Source of the DNA: Candidatus Gastranaerophilales bacterium Zag_111
Lineage (GTDB): Bacteria > Cyanobacteriota > Vampirovibrionia > Gastranaerophilales > Gastranaerophilaceae
Direction of reading: 5' to 3'
Assembly: GCA_001899395.1 (NCBI GenBank)
Contig: MOYD01000064.1
Location: 1-33,754 of the forward strand
Length of the DNA stretch: 33,754 bases
Shown: positions 1 through 8,481 of the stretch, piece after piece
How positions within the stretch are numbered: the first letter of the stretch is position 1
How the letters are laid out: the number at the start of each line of letters is the position of its first letter
The notes under the pieces: generated by a model
Told to the model about the DNA's origin: nothing
What the model saw: the letters and a program-made list of their open reading frames with translations, nothing else
Database searches by the model: none
Translations under genes and position numbers: made by a program

Positions 1-63
1 AAATGCAAACACGCCGATGGTAGTGCAACGTACGTTTGCGCGAGAGCAGGTCATTGCCGGGCT
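1..63 (+). rRNA. rrf: 5S ribosomal RNA, 3' part only
   Basis: The first ~63 bases match the 3' half of bacterial 5S rRNA. The conserved block CGCCGATGGTAGTG is at 12-25, the loop E/helix IV segment GCGAGAGCAGG at 40-50, and the closing 3' strand TGCCGGGCTT at 54-63, comparable to TGCCAGGCAT in E. coli. The 5' half lies outside the window. A terminator follows at 78-105, so this is the end of an rRNA operon. The exact mature 3' end is estimated. Confidence 0.9.
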
Positions 64-77
64 TACCTTTTTAAAGA

Positions 78-105
78 GCCGCTGTCATATTGATAGCGGC
101 TTTTT
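78..105 (+). terminator. rRNA operon intrinsic terminator
   Basis: A 10-bp stem (78-87 with 91-100, one G-T pair) has a 3-base loop and is followed by five T. It lies 15 bp after the 5S end and matches a Rho-independent terminator closing the rRNA operon. Confidence 0.88.
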
Positions 106-252
106 CGTTTTCCTGCCTTTTATTTCGGTTTATCTTTTGTGATGTTTTTCAATTAATTTGTAACTTAATTGATAATTGTTTACATCTGTACTTTTTTTCT
201 CCTATTTTTGCATTAATTTAACAATTGAATTTGCAAACTAAGGAGTATTGTC

Positions 253-1737
253 ATGTTACCCTCGATGTTAAAACTAAAAGAAAAATACGGCCTGTATATA
301 GACGGAAAATGGAAAGACGCCTCTGATAACGCCGTAATCAAAACATATTGCCCGGCAACCGGTGATTTTTTAGCAGAATGTGCTGATGCTTCAAAAGAAG
401 ATGTAGATGCTGCGGTCAAAGCAGCCCAAAAGGCTTTTATTTCCTGGTCAAAAACTACTCCCAAAGAGCGTGCGGCTATCTTAAATAAAGTTGCAGATAT
501 TATTGACGCAAATAAAGAGGAATTAGCACTTATCGAGTCAGCTGATAACGGAAAACCTCTTCGTGAAACACGGATTATTGATATTCCGTACGCATCAGCT
601 CACTTTAGATACTTTGCCGGTGTAATCCTTGCAGAGGAAGGATCTGCTCAAGTTTTAGATAATGCCTTTTTATCAATTATTTTACGTGAACCTATAGGTG
701 TTGTCGGTCAAATCGTCCCTTGGAATTTTCCTTTCCTGATGGCAGCATGGAAGCTGGCTCCGGTACTTGCTGCAGGTGACTGTACCGTAATTAAACCTTC
801 AAGCACGACTCCCCTTTCGGTATTGCGCCTTGCTGAGCTTACTTCTGATGTAATTCCGCCCGGAGTGTTCAATGTGCTTACCGGTAAAGGCTCTAAAGCC
901 GGCAACTATATGCTTGAGCATGACGGTTTTGCCAAACTTGCTTTTACCGGTTCGACAGAAATCGGCCGTGATGTTGCTCTAGCTGCAGCTAAGCGCCTTA
1001 TTCCGTCAACTTTGGAGTTAGGCGGAAAGTCTGCCAATATTATTTTTGATGATTGCCGATTCAATCAGGCTTTGGACGGAGCACAGCTCGGTATTCTTTT
1101 CAATCAGGGACAGGTCTGCTGCGCCGGATCACGCATCTTTGTTCAGGAAGGTATTTACGATAAATTCGTTTCGGAGCTTGTTAAGCACTTTAACTCAATT
1201 AAAGTAGGCCTTCCTTGGGATGACGGCGTTCAGATGGGCTCGCAGATCAATGAAAATCAGCTGGAGAAGATTTTAAGCTACGTTGAAATCGGTAAGAATG
1301 AGGGAGCAACCGTTCTTTGCGGCGGGGAAAGGCTTACTGATGATAAGCTAAAGAATGGAGCTTTTATGCGTCCTACTTTGCTTGCCAACGTCAATAATTC
1401 TTGCAGAGTTGCTCAAGAAGAAATTTTCGGTCCGGTGGCCGTTGTGATTAAGTTTAAGACCGAAGATGAGGTCATTGCTATGGCAAATGACAGTGTCTAC
1501 GGTTTAGGCGGTGCGGTTTGGACTACTGATATTAATCGTGCTTTACGTGTGGCTCGATCAATTCAGACCGGTAGAATGTGGGTTAATACCTATAATCAGA
1601 TCCCGGAGGGGTCACCTTTTGGCGGATATAAGCAATCCGGCATCGGACGTGAAACTCATAAGATGATCTTAGATCACTATACTCAATGTAAGAATATTTT
1701 GATTAATCTTTCAGAAGATCCCAGCGGTTTCTATTAA
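253..1737 (+). CDS. NAD(P)-dependent aldehyde dehydrogenase (AldB/ExaC-like)
   Basis: A 494-residue class I aldehyde dehydrogenase, which oxidises aldehydes to carboxylates with NAD(P). The whole fold is present: the VPWNFP cofactor motif, general-base Glu255 in LELGGKSAN, catalytic Cys289 in the GQVCCAGSR segment, and EEIFGPV near residue 395. The C-terminal GGYKQSGIGRETHKM block and length resemble E. coli AldB and Pseudomonas ExaC, which act on acetaldehyde, but substrate cannot be fixed from sequence. The ATG at 253 follows AAGGAG at about 241-245. It is a single-gene unit between the rRNA terminator and its own terminator at 1760. Family call is secure; the physiological role, perhaps fermentation aldehyde detoxification, is inference. 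Confidence 0.9.
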   Translation: MLPSMLKLKEKYGLYIDGKWKDASDNAVIKTYCPATGDFLAECADASKEDVDAAVKAAQKAFISWSKTTPKERAAILNKVADIIDANKEELALIESADNGKPLRETRIIDIPYASAHFRYFAGVILAEEGSAQVLDNAFLSIILREPIGVVGQIVPWNFPFLMAAWKLAPVLAAGDCTVIKPSSTTPLSVLRLAELTSDVIPPGVFNVLTGKGSKAGNYMLEHDGFAKLAFTGSTEIGRDVALAAAKRLIPSTLELGGKSANIIFDDCRFNQALDGAQLGILFNQGQVCCAGSRIFVQEGIYDKFVSELVKHFNSIKVGLPWDDGVQMGSQINENQLEKILSYVEIGKNEGATVLCGGERLTDDKLKNGAFMRPTLLANVNNSCRVAQEEIFGPVAVVIKFKTEDEVIAMANDSVYGLGGAVWTTDINRALRVARSIQTGRMWVNTYNQIPEGSPFGGYKQSGIGRETHKMILDHYTQCKNILINLSEDPSGFY

Positions 1738-1759
1738 TCTTTAGCTGTTTATGATTTTA

Positions 1760-1781
1760 GGCCCCTTAATTGGGGCTTTTT
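1760..1781 (+). terminator. Intrinsic terminator after the aldehyde dehydrogenase gene
   Basis: GCCCC (1761-1765) pairs with GGGGC (1772-1776) across a 6-base loop, followed by a T run. It starts 23 bp after the stop codon. Confidence 0.8.
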
Positions 1782-1826
1782 AGTTAAAAATATAAGTTTT
1801 TTTAGCAAAAATACCGATATGCCACT

Positions 1827-1835
1827 TGATATAAT
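1827..1835 (+). promoter_or_regulatory. Extended -10 promoter for rlmKL operon
   Basis: TGATATAAT is a perfect extended -10 element (TG-n-TATAAT). There is no recognisable -35 hexamer at the right distance, as is usual for this promoter type. The predicted start of transcription is about 20 bases before the rlmKL ATG, leaving room for GGAGA at 1853-1857. Confidence 0.65.
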
Positions 1836-1861
1836 AGCTCCACTAAAATTATGGAGATTCT

Positions 1862-4318
1862 ATGCTGAAGTTTTTTGCTCCTTGTCCCAAGGGTCTTGAA
1901 GGTCTTTTATTTAACGAATTAACTTCTTTAAATCTTAAAAATGTTAAAGAAACGGTTGCAGGCGTCTATTTTGACGGAGAATTTGCCGACGGCATGCGGG
2001 CTTGTTTATGGAGCCGTTTTGCTTCACGCATTTTATTGAATCTGCAAAGCTTTTATTGCAATGATGATACCGATTTATATATGGGAGCGGCAGGTGTTGC
2101 GTGGGAAAATTATTTTTCAAGCAATGAAACCATTGCCGTGGAATTTTCCGGTACTAACGAATCCATTCGTAATACGCAGTACGGTGCATTGAAAGTAAAG
2201 GATGCTGTCTGTGATCGCCTGTTAAAAAGTGACGGTAAACGTCCGGATGTCGATCGTCATCAGCCTGATGTCAGAATTTTTGCTCATTTGGAGCGTAAAG
2301 GTCAGGCCTTTATAGGAATAGATATTTCAGGCCTTGCTTTATTAAAGCGTGAATATCACCGTAACACCGGAATTGCTCCTTTAAAAGAAAATTTAGCTGC
2401 AGCGATGGTAGTTCGTTCGGGATATGCAGGGCAAAACTTTTTAGATCCGATGTGCGGCTCGGGAACTCTTTTACTTGAGGCTGCCGCTATTGCTACTGAT
2501 ACGGCCCCGGGTTTAAGACGCTCGCACTTTGGTTTTTTCAAACTTAAAATTTTTGATAAAGATAAGTGGCAGGCTCTTTTGGCTGAGGCGACCTTGCGTT
2601 CAAACCGCGGACTTAAGGCGGCTAAGGAAAAAGGGACTAAGATAGTAGGTTTTGATGCGGATTCGAATATTGTTGATATTGCAGCATCAAACGCTTATAA
2701 AGCGGGTTTTTCCGAAATTATTGAAACTAAATCATGTCCGTTAAGTGCTTTATATAATCCTTTTGACAATAATTTGCCGGTTACCATAGTTACCAACCCT
2801 CCGTATGGCGAAAGAATGGGTAATTTCAATGAGCTTATTGCTTTGTACGGAGATCTGGGGCAAAAACTAAAGGAGAATTTTAAAGGTTCGACAGCTGCCG
2901 TAATTTCAAGCTCAAATGATTTGCTGTCATGCATTCGTTTACATCCTGATAAGGTATATAAGCTTTATAACGGTGCTTTGCAGTGTCAGCTTAGAGTTTT
3001 TACAATTAATCTGTCAAATGAAGAGCCTGAAAAAGAAGTTGCGGAGATTAATAGATCAGCAGAGCCTGCAGCAGATTTTGCAAACCGTTTAACTAAAAAC
3101 ATTAAGTTTATAAAGAAGTGGGCGCAAAACGAGGAAACTAACGCATATCGCGTTTATGATGCCGACTTGCCTGATTATCAGGCGGCAATTGATTGTTACG
3201 GCGATAATTACGTAGTACAGGAGTATGCAGCTCCTTCAACTGTTTCGGCACAAATAGCTCGTCGTCGCGTACTTGATATGATAAGTGCGGTTATACGGGT
3301 TACCGGAGTTCCCGGCGATCACGTTATTTTAAAAAGCCGTGAAAGACAAAAAGGTTCACAGCAGTACGAAAAGAGCGAAGTTAAAACTAATAACTTTTTT
3401 GAGGTTTATGAAAAGGATGCTCGTTTTAAAGTTAATCTTGAAGATTATCTTGATACGGGCTTATTCCTGGATGCCCGTCCTATTCGTGCTTTAATCAGAA
3501 AAGAAGCAAAAGACAAGTCATTTTTAAATTTGTTTGCCTATACCGCGAGCGCCTCGGTGATGGCGGCTTTAGGCGGAGCCGTGCGTACGGTTACCGTTGA
3601 TATGAGCAGAACCTATCTTGATTGGGGGATGGATAACTTTAAGCTTAATAATATAAGCCTTAAAGGACATGATTTTATTCAGGCTGACTGTTTGGCTTGG
3701 CTTTCCTCCGATCATAATGAGAGTTTTGATTTAATCTATATAGATCCGCCGACCTTTTCAAATTCAAAGCGCATGTCAAAGACTTTTGACGTACAGCGCG
3801 ATCATCTGATGCTGCTTGCTAATCTTACACGTCATTTAAAAGACGGCGGTAATGTGATTTTCTGTACCAATCGGCGTAATTTTAAGCTTGATGAAAATAT
3901 CAAGGATTACGGATTTACAGTTAAAGATATTACTAAATTTACCATTCCTCGTGATTTTATGCGCAGTAAAAACAGTCACAGCTGCTTTATGCTTTCTTTT
4001 ACTAAAGCAGAGTGTAAAGGTGAAGTAACTCCGCTTGTTACCGTCACTAATGTTCCGCGCTGGTCTAAAACTTTAAGTGATAAGGAAAATCGCTTCAGTT
4101 ATAAAAAGAGTCGCGAGTTAAAAGATGAGGCAGCTCAAGATCGCCGCGGATCTTATCAAAGCGGAAAATTCGGTAATAAAGAGCGTTTTTCTGATTTTTC
4201 TTCGCGGGACGGGAAATTCAACAGGGAGAGAAACGGGCGCAAGACTCCGCGTTTTAGTAAAGAAAAAGCTCAAGTTCGCGGACGAGTGTGGGGCCCTGAG
4301 GGAATTAAGGATCTGTAA
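1862..4318 (+). CDS. rlmL: 23S rRNA methyltransferase RlmKL (m2G2445 and m7G2069)
   Basis: An 818-residue two-enzyme fusion methylating 23S rRNA at G2445 (N-terminal RlmL part) and G2069 (C-terminal RlmK part), using S-adenosylmethionine. An N-terminal THUMP region (about residues 45-155) is followed by the first methyltransferase domain with catalytic NPPYGERMG at Asn312. A second Rossmann methyltransferase has DPPTFSNSKRM at Asp628. E. coli RlmKL is about 702 residues, and the excess here is a Lys/Arg/Ser/Gly-rich tail from about residue 710, perhaps an RNA-binding extension. The gene opens a co-directional cluster: its TAA shares one base with the uup ATG at 4318, suggesting translational coupling. 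rlmKL followed by uup is also the order in E. coli. Confidence 0.95.
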   Translation: MLKFFAPCPKGLEGLLFNELTSLNLKNVKETVAGVYFDGEFADGMRACLWSRFASRILLNLQSFYCNDDTDLYMGAAGVAWENYFSSNETIAVEFSGTNESIRNTQYGALKVKDAVCDRLLKSDGKRPDVDRHQPDVRIFAHLERKGQAFIGIDISGLALLKREYHRNTGIAPLKENLAAAMVVRSGYAGQNFLDPMCGSGTLLLEAAAIATDTAPGLRRSHFGFFKLKIFDKDKWQALLAEATLRSNRGLKAAKEKGTKIVGFDADSNIVDIAASNAYKAGFSEIIETKSCPLSALYNPFDNNLPVTIVTNPPYGERMGNFNELIALYGDLGQKLKENFKGSTAAVISSSNDLLSCIRLHPDKVYKLYNGALQCQLRVFTINLSNEEPEKEVAEINRSAEPAADFANRLTKNIKFIKKWAQNEETNAYRVYDADLPDYQAAIDCYGDNYVVQEYAAPSTVSAQIARRRVLDMISAVIRVTGVPGDHVILKSRERQKGSQQYEKSEVKTNNFFEVYEKDARFKVNLEDYLDTGLFLDARPIRALIRKEAKDKSFLNLFAYTASASVMAALGGAVRTVTVDMSRTYLDWGMDNFKLNNISLKGHDFIQADCLAWLSSDHNESFDLIYIDPPTFSNSKRMSKTFDVQRDHLMLLANLTRHLKDGGNVIFCTNRRNFKLDENIKDYGFTVKDITKFTIPRDFMRSKNSHSCFMLSFTKAECKGEVTPLVTVTNVPRWSKTLSDKENRFSYKKSRELKDEAAQDRRGSYQSGKFGNKERFSDFSSRDGKFNRERNGRKTPRFSKEKAQVRGRVWGPEGIKDL

Positions 4319-6192
4319 TGGCTTTAATTTCTTTACTTGAGGCAAAACTTGCCTACGGCGATGATTTATTACTCGATAATGCCGATTTTGCCTTGGAAGA
4401 AGGTGAAAAAATATGTCTTTTAGGACGTAACGGTACCGGAAAGTCAACCTTGTTGAAGGTATTTGCCGGCCTTAACGCCTTAGATGACGGCAGACTTATT
4501 ATAAAGCAAGGTCTTAATATTGCGCGTCTTGAACAGGATCCGCCGCAAAATACAGAAGGCACTGCTTATACGATGGTTGCAAAGGCATTGCCGGTAGTAG
4601 GTCAAAGTCTGGCAAGATTTTTTTTAAGCGATGATGAACAAGAACAGGCGTCGCTTGCTGCTTTTATTGAAAGTCATGACGGATGGAAAAAAGACGGTAT
4701 CATCCGCAAGATTTTAAATAAAATGGAAATCGATCCTGAAACTCCGCTTCAATCCTTATCCGGAGGCTGGCGGCGCAAGGTGGCATTGGCTGCAGCTTTA
4801 TCCTGTGAGCCTGACGTGCTGCTTTTAGATGAGCCGACCAATCATCTTGATATTGAGACCATTGAATGGCTTGAAACTTGGCTAAATGATTTTAAAGGTG
4901 CATTAATTTTCATTACTCATGATAGGACTTTTGCCGATCATTGTGCCAGCAGGATCGTAGAACTTGATAGAGGAAAGCTTTATTCTTATCCGGGCTCTTT
5001 TGAAGATTATATAAGGCTGCGAGATGAAAGACTTAGAATGGAGTCGTTAGAGCGCAAAGAGTTCGACAGAATTTTATCTGAAGAAGAAGCTTGGATCCGT
5101 CGCGGTGTAAAGGCGCGTCTTGCCAGAAATGAAGGACGTGTGCGTAATCTTGAACAGATGCGCGAGGAAAGAAAAAATCGCCGCGATCGTCAAGGCAATG
5201 TCATTATGCAGGTATCGGAAGCAGATCGTTCCGGCAATATCGTATATGAATTGCATGACGTGACGGTTGAGTTTGACGGTAAAAAGGTTATAGACAATTT
5301 CAGTGCAACCGTAATGCGAAAAGATCGCATCGGAATCGTCGGACCTAACGGTGCAGGAAAAACTACTTTAATTAAGGTTCTTTTGGGGCTTTTACATCAG
5401 ACACACGGAAAAGTTCGTGTCGGTGCTAACGTTATTGCACAGTATTTTGATCAATATCATGAGCAGCTTGTTGAAAATAAAACTGTTGCCGATAATGTCG
5501 CCGAAGGTCGTAAGGATGTTATAATCAACGGGAAAACGATGCACGTTCTTTCTTATCTTAAAAACTTTTTGTTTACGGCGCGTCGCTCCCGCTCTCCGGT
5601 CTCGGTCCTTTCAGGCGGTGAGAAAAACCGTTTGATGCTTGCCAGAATTTTTGCCCGTCCTTGTAATGTTCTAATTATGGACGAGCCGACGAACGATCTT
5701 GATCTTGAGACTTTAGAACTATTAGAAGAGCTTGTTGATAACTTTCCGGGAACGGTCATGGTGATAAGTCATGATCGCAAATTTATAGACAAGGTCGCGA
5801 CTGAAACTTGGATTTTTGACGGCAGCGGTCATATAGAGTCAATTGTCGGCGGTTGGTCCGATGTGGTCGCTTACTATGAAAGAATAGGCAAAAAAGATAA
5901 GACTGAAGAGAAAATATCTGCAGCAGGGCTTGATCGTAAAGATAAAAAAGACAAACCTAAAAAATCCGGCCTTACTTATAGCGAATCCTTTGAATTAAAA
6001 GATTTGCCGCAAAAAGTTGAAGATCTTGAAAGCCAAATTGCTGCAGTAGACGTTAAGATTGCCGATCCGGCAATTTATTCTGACGGCGGTGTGAAAGCAA
6101 AAGAGCTTACTCTTGAACGGGCAAAACTTCAGGAACGGCTTGATGCTTTATATACTCGTTGGGAAGAGTTGGAAATGAAGGCGAATTCATGA
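4318..6192 (+). CDS. uup: ABC-F ATPase Uup
   Basis: A 624-residue soluble ABC-F protein with two ATPase domains and no membrane segments. Domain 1 has Walker A from Gly36, signature LSGGW at Leu147 and DEPTNHLD at Asp171. Domain 2 has Walker A from Gly342, LSGGEKN at Leu431 and DEPTNDLD at Asp455. The inter-domain linker is basic and helical, and a C-terminal coiled coil spans about 560-624, the DNA-binding tail typical of Uup (E. coli Uup is 635 residues). Uup binds ribosomes and affects transposon precise excision and ribosome assembly. Its start overlaps rlmKL by one base and its end overlaps rnm by four (ATGA). Confidence 0.95.
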   Translation: MALISLLEAKLAYGDDLLLDNADFALEEGEKICLLGRNGTGKSTLLKVFAGLNALDDGRLIIKQGLNIARLEQDPPQNTEGTAYTMVAKALPVVGQSLARFFLSDDEQEQASLAAFIESHDGWKKDGIIRKILNKMEIDPETPLQSLSGGWRRKVALAAALSCEPDVLLLDEPTNHLDIETIEWLETWLNDFKGALIFITHDRTFADHCASRIVELDRGKLYSYPGSFEDYIRLRDERLRMESLERKEFDRILSEEEAWIRRGVKARLARNEGRVRNLEQMREERKNRRDRQGNVIMQVSEADRSGNIVYELHDVTVEFDGKKVIDNFSATVMRKDRIGIVGPNGAGKTTLIKVLLGLLHQTHGKVRVGANVIAQYFDQYHEQLVENKTVADNVAEGRKDVIINGKTMHVLSYLKNFLFTARRSRSPVSVLSGGEKNRLMLARIFARPCNVLIMDEPTNDLDLETLELLEELVDNFPGTVMVISHDRKFIDKVATETWIFDGSGHIESIVGGWSDVVAYYERIGKKDKTEEKISAAGLDRKDKKDKPKKSGLTYSESFELKDLPQKVEDLESQIAAVDVKIADPAIYSDGGVKAKELTLERAKLQERLDALYTRWEELEMKANS

Positions 6193-7034
6193 GTTTTATT
6201 GATTTACATTGTCATACTAATGCGTCTGACGGTGCGCTGTCACCTGAAGGTGTGGTTGATAGAGCCGTTAATTATAAACTTACGCATCTTGCCATAACTG
6301 ATCATGACACGGTAAATGGCATTAAAGCTGCTCAAGCTGCCGCTTGCGGACGTATTTGCGTTATTCCGGGTATTGAGATCTCAACTACATGGCAGCATCA
6401 GCAAATTCATATTGTCGGTCTTTTCATCAATCCTGAATGCTCGTATATGCTTAATCTGGTTAAAGAGCAGAATGGCAAACGCATCGAACGAGCTGAAAAA
6501 ATCGGTTACAAATTAAGCAGGATCGGTTTTCCCAACGCTTATGAACGAACCAAAGCTATGGCCGGTGATGGTGCTATTATCACTCGCGGTAATTATGCAC
6601 GCTTTTTAGTAAGTGTCGGCGGGGCATCTTCTACTGATGATGCTTTTAATGCTTTTTTAAAGAAAGGAAAACGCGCATACGTCTGTACCGAGTGGATGGA
6701 AATAGGGACTGCGGTTGAGGCGATTAAACAGTCAGGTGGAGTTGCAGTTCTTGCTCATCCCCGCCGTTATGATTTGACCAATACCAAGCTGCGCAAGCTT
6801 ATTGAAGAGTTTAAGGACTGCGGAGGCATCTCTCTTGAAGTATCATCCTGTCAGCAGGGATTAAACGATAGAGATTATTTAGCAAGCTTATGCCGTCAGT
6901 ATGATATGTTAGGCTCGGTAGGATCTGACTTTCATAGTGAAGGACCGTATCGCGATATCGGGCGTAATATTGATTTACCCGAAGGCATCACCCCGGTGTG
7001 GACTTGTTCTGAAGCAAAGGCTTACGCTTTTTAA
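6189..7034 (+). CDS. rnm: PHP-domain 5'-3' exoribonuclease / nucleoside bisphosphatase (RNase AM, YciV)
   Basis: The 281-residue protein carries the PHP metallo-phosphoesterase motifs: DLHCHTNASDG at the N-terminus, ITDHDTVNG, PGIEIST, LAHPRRY, and GSDFHSEG near the C-terminus, supplying the His/Asp ligands of a trinuclear site. It matches E. coli YciV/Rnm, which trims 5' ends of rRNAs including 5S and hydrolyses 3',5'-nucleoside bisphosphates. I chose ATG 6189 because the protein then begins MSFIDLHCHT, as in homologues, and overlaps the uup stop by ATGA. An in-frame ATG at 6159 would only read uup sequence. A short hairpin (7026-7044) covers the stop codon. Nearby rlmKL and a 5S gene suit an rRNA-maturation role. 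Confidence 0.92.
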   Translation: MSFIDLHCHTNASDGALSPEGVVDRAVNYKLTHLAITDHDTVNGIKAAQAAACGRICVIPGIEISTTWQHQQIHIVGLFINPECSYMLNLVKEQNGKRIERAEKIGYKLSRIGFPNAYERTKAMAGDGAIITRGNYARFLVSVGGASSTDDAFNAFLKKGKRAYVCTEWMEIGTAVEAIKQSGGVAVLAHPRRYDLTNTKLRKLIEEFKDCGGISLEVSSCQQGLNDRDYLASLCRQYDMLGSVGSDFHSEGPYRDIGRNIDLPEGITPVWTCSEAKAYAF

Positions 7035-7162
7035 GCTAAAAAGCTTGTATGTTATGGGCGGTATTAGCGCTTACCGTGACTTTTATAAGCTTTTTGGCTA
7101 TTCTATTGACGACACGAAAAACTCAAATTTAAGAAGCATGATTATAAAAACGAGTATTTATT

Positions 7163-7786
7163 ATGGCAGCAGAATTTATATCTATTCATCCTGATAACCC
7201 GCAGCCGCGTTTTATCAAAAAAGCCTGTTCTATTATTGAATCCGGCGGTGTCGGGGTTATTCCTACAGACTCTGCGTATGCATTGTGCTGCAATATAGGC
7301 GATAAAAATGCCATGGAAAGAATTGCCGCAATTCGCAAAATAAGTAAAAAGCATAATTTCACATTGATTTGCCGCGATCTTTCCGAGCTTTCAACCTATG
7401 CAAAAGTAAGCAATAACGTATTTCGTTTACTTAAGAACAATACTCCGGGAGCTTACACTTTTATTTTGCCGGCAACTAAAGAGGTTCCGAGACGTTTAAT
7501 GAATGAGAAAAAACGCACTATCGGAATTCGTGTTCCGGCAGGGGCTATTATTGAAGCTTTATTAAATGAATGTTCAGAGCCTCTTTTAAGCTGTTCTCTT
7601 ATTCTCCCCGATCATGAAGAGCCTGAAAATGATCCGATAACTATTAATGATGAAATAGGATCTATTGTGGACGTTATCGTAGACGGCGGTGTGTTAGATG
7701 CAATGCCGACAACTGTTATTCGTTTTGAAGATGATATGCCGGTGGTAAGACGTGTAGGCAGAGGTGATCCTACGCCTTTTAGTTAA
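7163..7786 (+). CDS. yciO: YciO/TsaC/Sua5-family protein YciO
   Basis: 207 residues, almost exactly the length of E. coli YciO, with recognisable blocks all along: IHPDNPQPR, IPTDSAYAL, KNAMERIAAIRK, HNFTLICRDLSELSTYA, NNTPGAYTFILPATKEVPRRL, and a C-terminal PTTVIRFEDD. The fold is that of threonylcarbamoyl-AMP synthase (TsaC/Sua5), but YciO is a paralogue whose cellular role is unsettled and which does not simply replace TsaC. It lies 128 bp after rnm on the same strand; yciV and yciO are also neighbours in E. coli. The spacer has no strong promoter and the Shine-Dalgarno is weak (GAG), so it may rely on read-through from the rlmKL operon. Confidence 0.9.
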   Translation: MAAEFISIHPDNPQPRFIKKACSIIESGGVGVIPTDSAYALCCNIGDKNAMERIAAIRKISKKHNFTLICRDLSELSTYAKVSNNVFRLLKNNTPGAYTFILPATKEVPRRLMNEKKRTIGIRVPAGAIIEALLNECSEPLLSCSLILPDHEEPENDPITINDEIGSIVDVIVDGGVLDAMPTTVIRFEDDMPVVRRVGRGDPTPFS

Positions 7787-8001
7787 GTAATTTATCAAAG
7801 ATGCCGAAAAACTTCATTATTCAGAACGAATGTATAAGGTATCTGCCATACTGCTGTCAGATAAAGTCTCACGAATTCAGACAAAAGCTAAGGTTGCAAT
7901 TGTAAAGACATTAAATTGACACAAAACAAGGGCAGGCCTTGCTAGGATATCCCGGCAAGCTAACCTCGTTGAAGATCGGCAGCAAGAACTCGCCGAAGTT
8001 T

Positions 8002-8023
8002 ACAACAATAGCAATATTGTTGT
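8002..8023. repeat. 9-bp perfect stem-loop with GCAA tetraloop
   Basis: ACAACAATA (8002-8010) pairs perfectly with TATTGTTGT (8015-8023) around GCAA. It sits 12 bp before the IS605 right-end hairpin and may be part of the structured right-end (omega-RNA) region of the lost element. Confidence 0.55.
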
Positions 8024-8034
8024 TTAGTAATAGG

Positions 8035-8065
8035 ACCTTCGGTCTTTAGACCGAGGAGGTTGTCA
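8035..8065 (+). mobile_element. Isolated IS200/IS605-type right-end hairpin
   Basis: The stem has ACCT/AGGT outside and TCGGTC/GACCGA inside around a TTTA loop, with two unpaired G on the 3' side, and is followed by TTGTCAA. An imperfect hairpin with a small bulge near the cleavage site is the hallmark of IS200/IS605 ends recognised by the single-strand transposase TnpA. No tnpA and no matching left end are visible, so it is a solo remnant. The assignment rests on shape and on the nearby tnpB fragment. Confidence 0.55.
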
Positions 8066-8118
8066 AATAAAAGATCCAATAAGATTTACTTTAAGTGTAT
8101 GAAAAGTAATGTTCATGT

Positions 8119-8412
8119 TTGAACACCATGATGCGGAAATTGACCTGCAAAGCACAATGGTATGGTCGCATCTTCCTTAAAGTAAACCGCTATTTCCCGA
8201 GCACTCAGCTCTGTCAGCACTGTTGATATTAAAATACTGAGCTTAAGGGAATGAATGGGTTTAAGAGCAGGGAATGGAACTGCTCGCAGTGTCATGCGCA
8301 TAACGAAAAAGATTCGGTTGCAGCCGTTAATATCCTTTACTAAGGAATACGGCTGAGGCAGGAGGGTGAGGTCTGTGCTCTCTGGTTCACTGTTTTACTT
8401 TGGATAAAATAA
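8119..8412 (+). pseudogene. tnpB: tnpB (IS605 OrfB) C-terminal fragment, disrupted
   Basis: In one frame the sequence reads LTCKAQWYGRIFLKVNRYF, then PSTQLCQHC, then (after two stop codons, TGA 8224 and TAA 8230) EWNCSQCHAH and NEKDSVAAVNIL, then TAA 8341 and a degraded tail to 8412. This is the C-terminal part of TnpB, the RNA-guided nuclease of IS200/IS605 elements. It includes the last RuvC block, with the Asp in the position of the usual RD-NAA-NI motif, and the CxxC...CxxC zinc ribbon. The N-terminal two-thirds and the first RuvC Asp/Glu are absent, and three in-frame stops make it non-functional. It lies downstream of the right-end hairpin rather than upstream, so the remnants are either rearranged or come from two insertions. 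Confidence 0.75.
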
Positions 8413-8481
8413 CGGAGAATGCTAAAGATCAACCGGATCTTTTGTATAAGGCTTTAGGTGTGATGCAAAAATAAGATTTAA

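Noticed and set aside
4118-4447. 109-codon minus-strand frame across the rlmKL/uup boundary
   Set aside because: It is antisense to two well-identified genes and has no motif; a shadow frame.
6937-7194. 85-codon frame bridging rnm and yciO
   Set aside because: It overlaps the conserved C-terminus of rnm and the start of yciO in another frame, and has no family resemblance.
7163-7786. yciO product as TsaC (essential threonylcarbamoyl-AMP synthase)
   Set aside because: Length and block-by-block similarity follow YciO, not the shorter TsaC; the two are distinct paralogues.
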